Notes under the pieces: model-generated
What the model was told of the DNA's origin: nothing
Seen by the model: only the letters and a program-made list of their open reading frames with translations
The model's database searches: none
Assembly: GCA_029935275.1 (NCBI GenBank)
Contig: JAOZKQ010000087.1
Location: 1-8,148 of the forward strand
Length of the DNA: 8,148 bases
Source: Bacteroidales bacterium
Lineage (GTDB): Bacteria; Bacteroidota; Bacteroidia; Bacteroidales; VadinHA17
Direction of reading: 5' to 3'
Shown: positions 1 through 7,166 of the stretch, in pieces
Layout: the number at the start of each line of letters is the position of its first letter
Position numbering within the stretch: position 1 is the stretch's first letter
Program-made: the position numbers and the translations under genes

Positions 1-96
1 CTTCGGGGCTGTGTTGTCCCTATTAATTAAAACTATTGACTTTATGGACGGACACAAAATACTTGTAATTTTGTTTGCCATTCTTTGATAAGCTTT
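1..96. other. Unassigned left edge beyond corA
   Basis: These bases follow the corA stop codon and reach the window edge. Two short open frames overlap here. On the plus strand, the frame from base 2 stays open to a stop at 86-88 (28 hydrophobic residues), which could be the tail of a convergent gene. On the minus strand, an ATG at 81-79 opens 27 codons that run off the edge, which could be the start of a gene downstream of corA. Neither fragment is recognisable. An AT-rich perfect 7-bp inverted repeat (ACAAAAT at 54-60, ATTTTGT at 68-74, 7-base loop) lies in the same stretch. It has no convincing U-tract, so it is at best a weak terminator for corA. Confidence 0.3.
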
Positions 97-1161
97 TTAC
101 AGCCAATTTTTTCTTTTAAAATAGATTAAAAGGGATACAGGTATGAAGATGAACAAACCCCACATTAGGGGGTAGCCCCATCTCCATTCCAGCTCTGGCA
201 TGAATTTAAAATTCATGCCATATATACCTGCCAGAAAGGTGAGGGGAATAAAAATGGATGCAAAAATAGTCAGTACCTTCATTACTTCATTCATACGGTT
301 ATTAACACTGGAAAGGTAGATATTCAACATGCCTGAAATAATATCCCGATAAGAGTCAACAGCCTCATTTACACGAATTATGTGATCAGCTAAATCATGT
401 AAGTAAACCCGTGTTTCATCAGTAATTAAAGTGAAATTTCGATTCTGTAATGAATTTATTACTTCACGTAAGGGCAAAACTGTTTTGTGAACATAAATTA
501 ATTCTCTTTTAATGCGTTGAATGGATTGCAGTGTTTCCGTTGTGGGATTTTTTAGTAGTACATTGTCAATATTTTCTAAAGAATCTTCAAGTGGTTCCTG
601 AAGATTAAAATATTCATCAATAATTGTATCAAGTATCAGGTAAGCTATAAAATCAGTAGTTCTTGATTTTAACATACCTTTATTGCTTTTCAAATGACTA
701 ATAAGTGGGTTAAACAGATTGTCTGGTCTTTCTTTAAAAGTAAAAATATAATTATTTAGTATCAAAATACTTATTTGTTCATAGCCTATAACAAAAGGTT
801 TATGTTCAAGCTCCCAACGTTTAAGTACTATATATATGTAGTGGTCGTGAAATTCAACCTTTGGCCTCTGATTTGTGTTTAATATATCTTCCAGAACAAG
901 TTCATGGATATTAAAATGAGTGCCAATTTTTCTGATCTGTTCAATATTACTCAAGCCTTCAATATCAACCCATTTAATGGTGACCTTGTCTTCCAGCTTA
1001 AAGATATCATCAACTGAAGAAATAACTTTTTGATGAATACCCTCGGGATTAAAATCTATAACTGTAATTTTATTATCTGAACTCGATTTTTGTCCAACAT
1101 GAATGAGGTGACCGGGAGGCAAACCTGCTTTTTGAGACTGGTTTCTAATTGTTGATGACAT
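97..1161 (-). CDS. corA: CorA-family magnesium/cobalt transport protein
   Basis: A 354-residue inner-membrane channel of the CorA (MIT) superfamily, which forms homopentamers that take up Mg2+ (and Co2+ or Ni2+) down the membrane potential. The long N-terminal cytoplasmic part (about residues 1-290) has the alpha/beta domain, including a VLEDILNTNQRPK stretch at 89-101, and then the long stalk helix. TM1 spans about 295-313 and ends in the family signature YGMNF (GMN at 315-317). TM2 is at about 331-347, and a basic tail (KRKNWL) places the C-terminus inside. The length is normal and both TM segments are intact. The ATG at 1161 has no Shine-Dalgarno sequence, as is usual in Bacteroidota. It lies 109 bases downstream of dxs on the same strand with a promoter-like motif in between. 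Regulation by Mg2+ is intrinsic to the family; no Mg2+ riboswitch was seen. Ion preference (Mg2+ versus Co2+ or Zn2+) cannot be read from sequence. Confidence 0.95.
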   Translation of the reverse strand: MSSTIRNQSQKAGLPPGHLIHVGQKSSSDNKITVIDFNPEGIHQKVISSVDDIFKLEDKVTIKWVDIEGLSNIEQIRKIGTHFNIHELVLEDILNTNQRPKVEFHDHYIYIVLKRWELEHKPFVIGYEQISILILNNYIFTFKERPDNLFNPLISHLKSNKGMLKSRTTDFIAYLILDTIIDEYFNLQEPLEDSLENIDNVLLKNPTTETLQSIQRIKRELIYVHKTVLPLREVINSLQNRNFTLITDETRVYLHDLADHIIRVNEAVDSYRDIISGMLNIYLSSVNNRMNEVMKVLTIFASIFIPLTFLAGIYGMNFKFMPELEWRWGYPLMWGLFIFIPVSLLIYFKRKNWL

Positions 1162-1194
1162 TAGAATTTTGGTTTATGAATGAAATGAATTATC

Positions 1195-1225
1195 CAAAGA
1201 TAAGAATTTGTTGAAAATATATAAA
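1195..1225 (-). promoter_or_regulatory. Candidate Bacteroidota-type promoter of corA
   Basis: On the minus strand TATCTTTG (plus-strand CAAAGATA, 1195-1202) matches the Bacteroidota -7 consensus TAnnTTTG. Exactly 19 bases upstream lies TTTA (plus-strand TAAA, 1222-1225), a 3-of-4 match to the -33 TTTG element. Transcription would start roughly 25-30 bases before the corA ATG. The spacing is good and the -33 match imperfect; this is a motif call only. Confidence 0.45.
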
Positions 1226-1270
1226 AGTGCCTGATTAATGGAATTATTTATACCAGGACGGTGAAAATGT

Positions 1271-3193
1271 TTAGCTTACATTTGATAAGATGGTTGAACT
1301 GATTAGTTTATGAACTAATTTGTAAATACTTTCCGGATCATAACCGCACTCCTTGTACAGTTCCATTTGAGTACCATGTTCGATAAACTTATCAGGAATG
1401 CCAAGCCTGAAAACCCTGGAGGAATAACCCTTCTCGGAAAAGAATTCCAGTACTGAGCTTCCAAGCCCTCCTGTTATGGTGCCATCTTCTACCGTAATTA
1501 CCTGTTTGAAATTTCTTCCAATTTTGTGGAGAATTGATTCATCTATAGGCTTTAAAAACCGCATATCGTAATGAGTTACTTCCACATGATCATGCTGCAG
1601 TTTTGTTACTGCTTGTTTTACAAGGATCCCTGCATGACCAATAGAAAGGATTGCAATATCATCACCTTTTGAAATTTGCCTCCCTTTTCCAATTTCAATT
1701 TCTTTAAAAGCTTTTTTCCAGTTTGCCCATGTTCCCCTGCCACGTGGATAGCGAATTGAAAATGGCCCTTTACCTCCCAGCTGGGCAGTGTACATAAGGT
1801 TGCGGAGCTCTATTTCATCCATGGGGGCTGAGATAGTCATATTAGGGATAGATCTGAAAAAAGCAAGGTCATATGCTCCATGATGAGTGGCGCCATCATC
1901 ACCAACCAGTCCGGCACGGTCAAGACAAAAAACAACATCCAGGTTTTGCAGGGCAACATCATGAATTACCTGATCATAGGCTCTTTGTATAAATGTAGAG
2001 TATATATTACAAAAAGGAAGCAGGCCCTGGGTTGCCAAACCTGCAGAGAAAGTTACTGCATGTTGTTCTGCAATACCAACATCAAAAGTTCGTTCAGGAA
2101 TTTCCTTTTGCATTATATTCAGGGAAGAACCAGCCAGCATAGCAGGGGTAATTCCAACGATTTTTTTATTCTTTCTTGCTAATTCTACAATAGTATGGCC
2201 AAATACTTCCTGATATTTTGGAGGCATGGGTTTATCGCTACTGACTTTAAAAATTTCTCCTGTATGTTTGTCAAACTTGCCGGGAGCATGAAAAGTAGTC
2301 TGATGTAACTCAGCCTGTTTAAATCCTTTTCCTTTAGTGGTAAGGCAATGCAATAATTTTGGTCCTGGAATATTCTTCAGGTCATTTAATACCTGTGTCA
2401 GGTGAACAACATCATGTCCGTCAACAGGGCCAAAATATCTGAAATTTAAAGACTCAAACAGATTACTCTGTCTCAGTAATGTGCTTTTCAGGCCATGTTC
2501 CAGTTGTTGAATGAGGGATCTTGTTTTTGGGGCAATTTTACTGACTTTCCCCAAAATTTTCCACATATCATCCTTAAATCGGTTATAAGTAGGTGAAGTA
2601 GTAATATCCAATAGATATTCTTTTAGGGCACCAACATTTGGATCAATTGCAATACCATTATCATTAAGAATAACCAGGATATTTGTATTTTCAATACCGG
2701 CATTATTCAGGCCCTCAAAAGCCAGGCCTGCAGTCATAGCACCATCTCCAATAACGGATATAACCTGGCGGTTTTCATTTTTATTTACTGCGGCAACTGC
2801 CATGCCAAGTGCAGCAGATATGGAAGTAGATGAATGCCCAACACCAAAAGCATCATATTCGCTTTCATTCCGCTTTGGGAAACCGCTAATTCCTTTATAT
2901 TTTCTATTTGAATGGAAATTATCCCTGCGTCCGGTAAGTATTTTATGTCCGTATGCCTGGTGGCCTACATCCCATACAAGCTGGTCGTAAGGAGTATTAA
3001 AAACATAATGCAGGGCCACGGTTAATTCAACCACACCCAAACTTGCCCCCAGATGCCCGGTATTGGAACTTACTACATCAATAATAAATTCACGCAATTC
3101 TTTACTTAGCTGAATAAGCTCTTCTGGTTTAAGTTTCCTTAAATCGCCCGGGTTTGTAATGTCTTTTAATATGTGATTAATGCTATCAGTCAC
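1271..3193 (-). CDS. dxs: 1-deoxy-D-xylulose-5-phosphate synthase (DXS)
   Basis: Condenses pyruvate with D-glyceraldehyde 3-phosphate to DXP, releasing CO2, using thiamine diphosphate and Mg2+. This is the entry step of the MEP isoprenoid pathway, and DXP also feeds thiamine and pyridoxal synthesis. The 640 residues are full length for the cytosolic homodimer. Visible landmarks are HLGASLG at 47-53, WDVGHQAYGHK at 74-84, the ThDP/Mg2+ motif GDGAMTAG (149-156) with NDN at 177-179, the transketolase-like pyrimidine domain from about 325 with the catalytic Glu in GIAEQHAV (E376), DRAGLVGDDGATHHG at 425-439, RYPRG at 481-485, and the C-terminal transketolase domain from about 505. The start is GTG at 3193: an in-frame stop lies five codons upstream (3206-3208), there is no upstream ATG, and the next Met is residue 131. 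The gene is divergent from the envelope cluster across a 425-base spacer. Confidence 0.98.
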   Translation of the reverse strand: MTDSINHILKDITNPGDLRKLKPEELIQLSKELREFIIDVVSSNTGHLGASLGVVELTVALHYVFNTPYDQLVWDVGHQAYGHKILTGRRDNFHSNRKYKGISGFPKRNESEYDAFGVGHSSTSISAALGMAVAAVNKNENRQVISVIGDGAMTAGLAFEGLNNAGIENTNILVILNDNGIAIDPNVGALKEYLLDITTSPTYNRFKDDMWKILGKVSKIAPKTRSLIQQLEHGLKSTLLRQSNLFESLNFRYFGPVDGHDVVHLTQVLNDLKNIPGPKLLHCLTTKGKGFKQAELHQTTFHAPGKFDKHTGEIFKVSSDKPMPPKYQEVFGHTIVELARKNKKIVGITPAMLAGSSLNIMQKEIPERTFDVGIAEQHAVTFSAGLATQGLLPFCNIYSTFIQRAYDQVIHDVALQNLDVVFCLDRAGLVGDDGATHHGAYDLAFFRSIPNMTISAPMDEIELRNLMYTAQLGGKGPFSIRYPRGRGTWANWKKAFKEIEIGKGRQISKGDDIAILSIGHAGILVKQAVTKLQHDHVEVTHYDMRFLKPIDESILHKIGRNFKQVITVEDGTITGGLGSSVLEFFSEKGYSSRVFRLGIPDKFIEHGTQMELYKECGYDPESIYKLVHKLISSTILSNVS

Positions 3194-3234
3194 TACTATA
3201 ATGTTCTATAGTGTCTTCTACGATATTGAGCATA

Positions 3235-3242
3235 CAAAGATA
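3235..3242 (-). promoter_or_regulatory. Candidate -7 box upstream of dxs
   Basis: The minus strand reads TATCTTTG here (plus strand CAAAGATA), a full match to TAnnTTTG and identical to the box in front of corA. It lies about 40 bases upstream of the GTG start, giving a short leader. No -33 TTTG is visible at the expected 19-base spacing (around 3262-3265), so support rests on the -7 match and its position. Confidence 0.4.
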
Positions 3243-3283
3243 CAAATATTATTAACCTAAATTCGGTATAAGGAGTTTTTACA

Positions 3284-3380
3284 GCTTTAAGCGTGGCTTT
3301 CTTAGGCGACCCGGATTTTTGCAGGACTAAGGGGTTAATTTAATAAAATCCGGAGAAGTATAGGAGAGCCCCGCTAAAGC
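3284..3380 (+). repeat. 97-base imperfect inverted repeat, candidate structured RNA or hairpin repeat element
   Basis: Two nested helices can be drawn by eye. The outer arm GCTTTAAGCGTGGCT (3284-3298) pairs with AGCCCCGCTAAAGC (3367-3380), with one bulged A (3290) and one T/C mismatch (3294/3371). It continues through TTCTTA (3299-3304) against TAGGAG (3361-3366), using two G-U wobbles. After an internal loop (3305-3310 against 3354-3360) a perfect 9-bp helix follows, CCGGATTTT (3311-3319) with AAAATCCGG (3345-3353), closing a 25-base loop. The wobbles pair only in plus-strand RNA; on the minus strand they become A/C mismatches. The element is about 46% GC and sits in a clearly more AT-rich spacer. 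No ORF, transposase or known riboswitch core was recognised. It could be a small RNA, part of a long leader of the lipoprotein gene, or a dispersed REP/MITE-like palindrome. Confidence 0.6.
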
Positions 3381-3408
3381 CCATAGGAAAAGCATATTAC
3401 AGGCAATT

Positions 3409-3431
3409 TTTCGAGTATAAAACCTTCGAAA
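3409..3431 (+). repeat. Small 6-bp inverted repeat downstream of the large hairpin
   Basis: TTTCGA (3409-3414) and TCGAAA (3426-3431) form a perfect 6-bp stem around an 11-base loop, about 30 bases after the large inverted repeat. No immediate U-tract follows; the T-rich run starts only near 3446. It could be a weak 3' boundary of a plus-strand RNA, but a stem this short can arise by chance. Confidence 0.25.
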
Positions 3432-3442
3432 TAATCTATTAT

Positions 3443-3450
3443 TACTTTTG
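3443..3450 (+). promoter_or_regulatory. Second TAnnTTTG match in the divergent spacer
   Basis: TACTTTTG fits the Bacteroidota -7 consensus on the plus strand, about 170 bases before the lipoprotein gene. No TTTG is present at the -33 position (3420-3423 reads AAAC). In AT-rich DNA such a short match may be chance; it is an alternative distal promoter at best. Confidence 0.2.
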
Positions 3451-3555
3451 TTTTTATAATCTAAATCTCACCTACTAAATGCTTTCTGTAAGTTATTCTT
3501 TATAACGAATTCAGGTTATTAACTTCCCTGAAATCATTAATCCATATCGTTTTTT

Positions 3556-3563
3556 TATATTTG
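3556..3563 (+). promoter_or_regulatory. Candidate -7 box of the envelope gene cluster
   Basis: TATATTTG is a full TAnnTTTG match about 55 bases upstream of the lipoprotein ATG, the best-placed promoter for the plus-strand cluster. A -33 TTTG is not visible at the standard spacing. If it is used, the leader is about 45-50 bases and the large inverted repeat lies outside that transcript. Confidence 0.4.
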
Positions 3564-3618
3564 CAAAATTATAGCTAGAAAATAAAGACTGGGGATTGTG
3601 TAGAAACTAAATTTATTA

Positions 3619-4671
3619 ATGCAAGTTATGAATAAAATTCGATTTACTAAATTTTGGCTGGAGAGCCGCGTTTTATCTGTTTTAATTTTCCTTTTTACTA
3701 TACTAAATTTTTCATGTGTTACATCTAAACAGTTTAGGGATGTTCAGTTGCAAAAAGACAGGTTGCAAAATGAAAGGGATAGTTTAGTAGGGATAAATGA
3801 AAGGCTCACTGTTGAAAATACGGAAATTTCAACACAAATTAAAAATTTCAAAGATGAATTAGAAAAACTAAAAAGGGATAAATCAGCAATGATCCAGGAA
3901 CTCGACAATATGAAAAAGGATTATCAGATAATGAAAAGAGGCTATTATGAATTACAACAGGCTCAGGCAAGCCTTGTAAAAGGAAATAATCGAGAAACAA
4001 GGCGCTTGTTAAATCAGTTACAGCTTACCCAGGAGGAATTGCAAGCCAGGGAAGATAAGCTCAGGGAAATGAGCCGGGTGATGGATGAGAAAAAAAGAGC
4101 CTTGGATGAACTGCAATACGAAGTTGATAAAAGAAATGCCAGGCTTCTTGAACTTGAAAAATTGCTAACAGAGAAAGATGAGATGATGGATGAGTTGAAG
4201 AGGAAAGTTTCTAATGCTTTAATGGGCTTTGAAAATGACGGGCTCACTATTACACAGAAAAATGGGAATATTTATGTTTCTATGGATGAAAAATTGCTAT
4301 TTAAATCAGGTAGTTATAAAGTCGATTCAAGAGGAGAACAGGCAATAAGTAAAATTGCCAGTGTTTTAGAGCAGAATACGGATATCAATATTATGATTGA
4401 GGGGCATACCGACAATGTTCCCTATCGTAGTACAAGCGGACAAATTAATGATAATTGGGATTTGAGTGTAAAAAGGGCTACTACAATTGTTAAATTACTA
4501 TTGAAAAACTCAACTATTAATCCCAAAAGAGTAACTGCGGCAGGAAGAGGAGAGTTTTTCCCGGTTGATCCAGCAAATACTCCGGAAGCGAGGCAAAAGA
4601 ACAGAAGAACAGAGATCATCCTGGCCCCTAATCTGGATGAATTGTATAAGCTCCTTGAAACAGGTAACTGA
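3619..4671 (+). CDS. OmpA-family peptidoglycan-binding lipoprotein with long coiled coil
   Basis: A 350-residue exported protein expected to tie the outer membrane to peptidoglycan. The N-terminus has basic residues, a hydrophobic core (about 18-31) and a lipobox-like end NFSC with Cys33. Residue -3 is Asn rather than the usual Leu, so lipidation is likely but not certain. Residues about 38-200 are a charged heptad-like coiled coil rich in Lys, Glu, Leu and Gln. The C-terminal OmpA/MotB domain (about 207-340) shows LLFKSGSYKVD (226-236), EGHTDNVPYR (261-270, D265), NWDLSVKRA (279-287, R286) and KNRRTEI (327-333). The Asp and Arg fit the family's diaminopimelate-binding pair. An ATG at 3628 (residue 4) is an equally possible start; neither has a Shine-Dalgarno sequence. 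It is the first gene of the plus-strand cluster, 26 bases before the acylase. General annotation: OmpA family protein, YiaD/MotB-like; the exact role is unknown. Confidence 0.92.
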   Translation: MQVMNKIRFTKFWLESRVLSVLIFLFTILNFSCVTSKQFRDVQLQKDRLQNERDSLVGINERLTVENTEISTQIKNFKDELEKLKRDKSAMIQELDNMKKDYQIMKRGYYELQQAQASLVKGNNRETRRLLNQLQLTQEELQAREDKLREMSRVMDEKKRALDELQYEVDKRNARLLELEKLLTEKDEMMDELKRKVSNALMGFENDGLTITQKNGNIYVSMDEKLLFKSGSYKVDSRGEQAISKIASVLEQNTDINIMIEGHTDNVPYRSTSGQINDNWDLSVKRATTIVKLLLKNSTINPKRVTAAGRGEFFPVDPANTPEARQKNRRTEIILAPNLDELYKLLETGN

Positions 4672-4697
4672 TAAAATATTTCTTAATACTTAAATAT

Positions 4698-7091
4698 ATG
4701 AAACTGGCAAAGAAGATTTTTAAAATTGTAATCTTTATTCTGGTTCTGGTAATAGTCGGAGCTTATTTATTTCTGCATAATCTTGCCAACAGAGCTGTGC
4801 CTGATTATAACCAGGAAGTTGTGCTGAATGGCCTTACTGATGAAGTTAAGGTATATCGTGATTCTTTTGCAATTCCTCATGTGTATGCTAAAAATGAAGA
4901 AGATCTGTATCATACAGTTGGTTATTTAATGGCTCAGGACCGGCTATGGCAGATGGACCTTCTTCGTAGGGTAACACAAGGTCGTTTGTCTGAAATATTT
5001 GGTGAGGATTTTGTGAAGACGGATTTATTCCTCAGGGCACTAAGAATGCCTGAAAAATCAGCAATGATAAAGGCTGATGCAGATCCTGAGATTCTTCAGA
5101 GCTTTGTATCTTTTGCAAAAGGAGTGAATGATTACCTTGAGGAAAATAAGAAAAAGTTACCTCCTGAATTTGCAATTCTGGGTTATGAACCTGAATTGTG
5201 GAAGCCGGAGCATTCGCTTAATATTATTGGATACATGGCCTGGGACCTTGCCAAGGGAACTTATACTTCAGAAATTACAATATATAAGCTTATTAAAAAA
5301 TTTGGAATAGAGAATATTGGGGACTTGATTCCAGGTATCGCAGAACGGAAAGATCTGGTATATCCTGATTTTGTAATTGATAGTTTGGTTCTTGATGGGC
5401 AGGCAGACCTGGTACACGCTAGCGAGCAATTGGATAAATTGGGATTGAAGGTTTTTTTGGGAAGCAATAACTGGGCGGTTTCAGGAAAAAAATCAATTAC
5501 AGGAAAACCCCTTATGGCAAATGATATGCATTTGGATTTAAGTACTCCGGGAATTTGGTATCAGATACATGAGGTGACAGAAAGTGGCCTAAATGTTACA
5601 GGAGTCGCTGTACCGGGGCAGCCACTGATTATTGCCGGGCATAATGAGGATATTGCCTGGGGTATGACTAACTTATACACGGATGATATAGATCTTTACC
5701 TGGAAAAAATCAATCCTGACAATCCTGATGAATATTGGTTTAACGGGGAGTGGGTGCCACTGGAGGTTCGGGCTGAAGTTATTAAGGTAAAAGGTGGCGA
5801 AGAAGTGATTATGGAAAACAGATTTACACACCGGGGACCTGTTATTTCAGGATTCAAAGACATGGAACAGGCCATTTCAATGAAATGGATAGGAAATGTA
5901 AAAAGCAATGAGCTAAGAAGTATGTATTTATTAAACCATGCTGAAAATTGGATGGATTTTAAAAATGCACTCAAAACATTTATTTCCCTTGGTCAAAATA
6001 TGGTCTATGCTGACAAGGAAGGGAATATTGGACTCTATGCAGCAGGTGCAGTACCGCTCAGAAAAGGGGTTGGTTATCTGATCAGATCAGGACAAACCGA
6101 TGAGTATGACTGGAAAGGTCTGGTCCCTTTTGATGAATTGCCGCATGTCTATAACCCTGAGAGTGGAATGGTTTCATCTGCGAATAATAAAACTGTTGGA
6201 AATGATTATCCGTATTATATTGGCTTATTATACTCTCAGGAATATCGAATAAGCAGGATTCGGGAAATGTTAAATGAAAAAGAGAAGCTTTCAGTTGAGG
6301 ACTTTGCGAGAATGCAGGCCGACCAGAAGTCCTGGTTGGTTAAGGAGTTTTTACCTGACATATTAAATGTGTTGAAAGGAAAGGATTTGAATGAATCCGA
6401 AAAGACAGGTTTGACTGTTTTGTCAGGGTGGAATGGAATTATGGAACAAGATAATCCAGCTCCACTAATTTTTGAAAGAATGTATAAAGCAATGGTCAAA
6501 AACTTTATAAGTGATGAATTGGGTGAGGAATTATACGGAGAATATGGGAATAACTCTTCTTTATCAAGAGGGTTTATGGAAAATATATGGACGAATAAGG
6601 AACTTAAGTTCTGTGATGATATTAATACCCCTGATCAAAAGGAGGATTTTTCAGATATTGTTGCAAAAAGTTACAAGGAGGTTATTGCAGATTTGACTAC
6701 TGAATTGGGAAGTGACCCTGGAAAGTGGCAATGGGGGGATGTACACCAACTGACTCTGGAGCATCCTTTGGGGAAAGTTAATATTCTGGATAGGCTTTTT
6801 GGATTTAACAGGGGGCCATTCAAGGTTGGTGGAAGTTTTCATACTGTAAATCCTTTTACACCAGAGAATAACGCTGTTCATGCAGCATCCCAGAGACATG
6901 TGTTTTCTACTGCTGACTGGGATGAGTCTATAACTGTTATTCCAACCGGTGAATCCGGGATTCCGGCCAGTAAGTTCTACTGTGACCAGACAGAACTTTA
7001 TTTGAAAAACCGGTACCATTCTGATCCCTTTAGTAGAAATGAGGTAGAAAAATATTCACGGTTTATTGCTGTTTTTAAGGGTGATAAGTAA
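4698..7091 (+). CDS. Penicillin acylase family protein (Ntn hydrolase), membrane-anchored
   Basis: A 797-residue enzyme of the penicillin amidase family (peptidase family S45), which hydrolyses amide bonds of acylated substrates such as beta-lactams, N-acyl homoserine lactones or acyl-peptides. Residues 1-29 (basic MKLAKKIFK, then a hydrophobic stretch) form an uncleaved anchor or signal peptide, so it acts in the periplasm. The alpha-chain part includes HVYAKNEEDLYHTVGYLMAQDR from 61, with AQDRLWQMDLLRR (79-91). Autocatalytic cleavage is expected at Gly255-Ser256 in GSNNWAVSG; Ser256 would become the N-terminal nucleophile of the beta chain. Further family landmarks are LMANDMHLDL (272-281), AGHNEDIAWGMTN (313-325), THRGPV (377-382), the Asn-rich SANNK (494-498; probable oxyanion-hole Asn) and GGSFHTVNPF (711-720). 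Length and motifs indicate an intact enzyme. It starts 26 bases after the lipoprotein stop and is probably co-transcribed. The substrate cannot be deduced. Confidence 0.95.
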   Translation: MKLAKKIFKIVIFILVLVIVGAYLFLHNLANRAVPDYNQEVVLNGLTDEVKVYRDSFAIPHVYAKNEEDLYHTVGYLMAQDRLWQMDLLRRVTQGRLSEIFGEDFVKTDLFLRALRMPEKSAMIKADADPEILQSFVSFAKGVNDYLEENKKKLPPEFAILGYEPELWKPEHSLNIIGYMAWDLAKGTYTSEITIYKLIKKFGIENIGDLIPGIAERKDLVYPDFVIDSLVLDGQADLVHASEQLDKLGLKVFLGSNNWAVSGKKSITGKPLMANDMHLDLSTPGIWYQIHEVTESGLNVTGVAVPGQPLIIAGHNEDIAWGMTNLYTDDIDLYLEKINPDNPDEYWFNGEWVPLEVRAEVIKVKGGEEVIMENRFTHRGPVISGFKDMEQAISMKWIGNVKSNELRSMYLLNHAENWMDFKNALKTFISLGQNMVYADKEGNIGLYAAGAVPLRKGVGYLIRSGQTDEYDWKGLVPFDELPHVYNPESGMVSSANNKTVGNDYPYYIGLLYSQEYRISRIREMLNEKEKLSVEDFARMQADQKSWLVKEFLPDILNVLKGKDLNESEKTGLTVLSGWNGIMEQDNPAPLIFERMYKAMVKNFISDELGEELYGEYGNNSSLSRGFMENIWTNKELKFCDDINTPDQKEDFSDIVAKSYKEVIADLTTELGSDPGKWQWGDVHQLTLEHPLGKVNILDRLFGFNRGPFKVGGSFHTVNPFTPENNAVHAASQRHVFSTADWDESITVIPTGESGIPASKFYCDQTELYLKNRYHSDPFSRNEVEKYSRFIAVFKGDK

Positions 7092-7123
7092 TAGCCTGAT
7101 CTTACTTCCTTCAAAATAAACAA

Positions 7124-7147
7124 ATCCTGAATATCATTATTCAGGAT
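7124..7147. repeat. Perfect 10-bp hairpin between acylase and DUF5686 genes
   Basis: ATCCTGAATA (7124-7133) and TATTCAGGAT (7138-7147) pair perfectly around a TCAT loop, in the 75-base gap 33 bases after the acylase stop. On the plus strand it is followed by ACAGGGGTTC, not a U-tract, so it is not a standard intrinsic terminator for the acylase. On the minus strand it is followed by TTTGTTTATTTTGA, which is U-rich, but no minus-strand gene here needs one. An attenuator, RNA-processing site or 3'-end stabiliser are alternatives. Confidence 0.55.
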
Positions 7148-7166
7148 ACAGGGGTTCAAAAGCTTA

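Noticed and set aside
1302..1319. Perfect 7-bp hairpin (ATTAGTT, TATG loop, AACTAAT) near the dxs 3' end
   Set aside because: It lies inside the dxs coding region, about 30 bases before the stop, with no useful U-tract. AT-rich stems this short are expected by chance, so it is not called a terminator.
1880..2182. Plus-strand 100-codon open frame inside dxs
   Set aside because: It overlaps the conserved DXS catalytic region on the opposite strand, its translation shows no recognisable domain, and it has no start context; a shadow frame.
3284..3380. Inverted repeat as insertion-sequence termini or SRP/4.5S RNA
   Set aside because: No transposase and no clear target-site duplication flank it, and the conserved GGAA-type SRP tip and symmetric loop are not present in the apical region.
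3194..3618. A known riboswitch (for example TPP, because DXS uses thiamine diphosphate) or a small protein in the spacer
   Set aside because: The thi-box core motifs were looked for and not seen, and frames in the spacer are interrupted after a few codons. Only the inverted repeats and promoter-like boxes can be supported.
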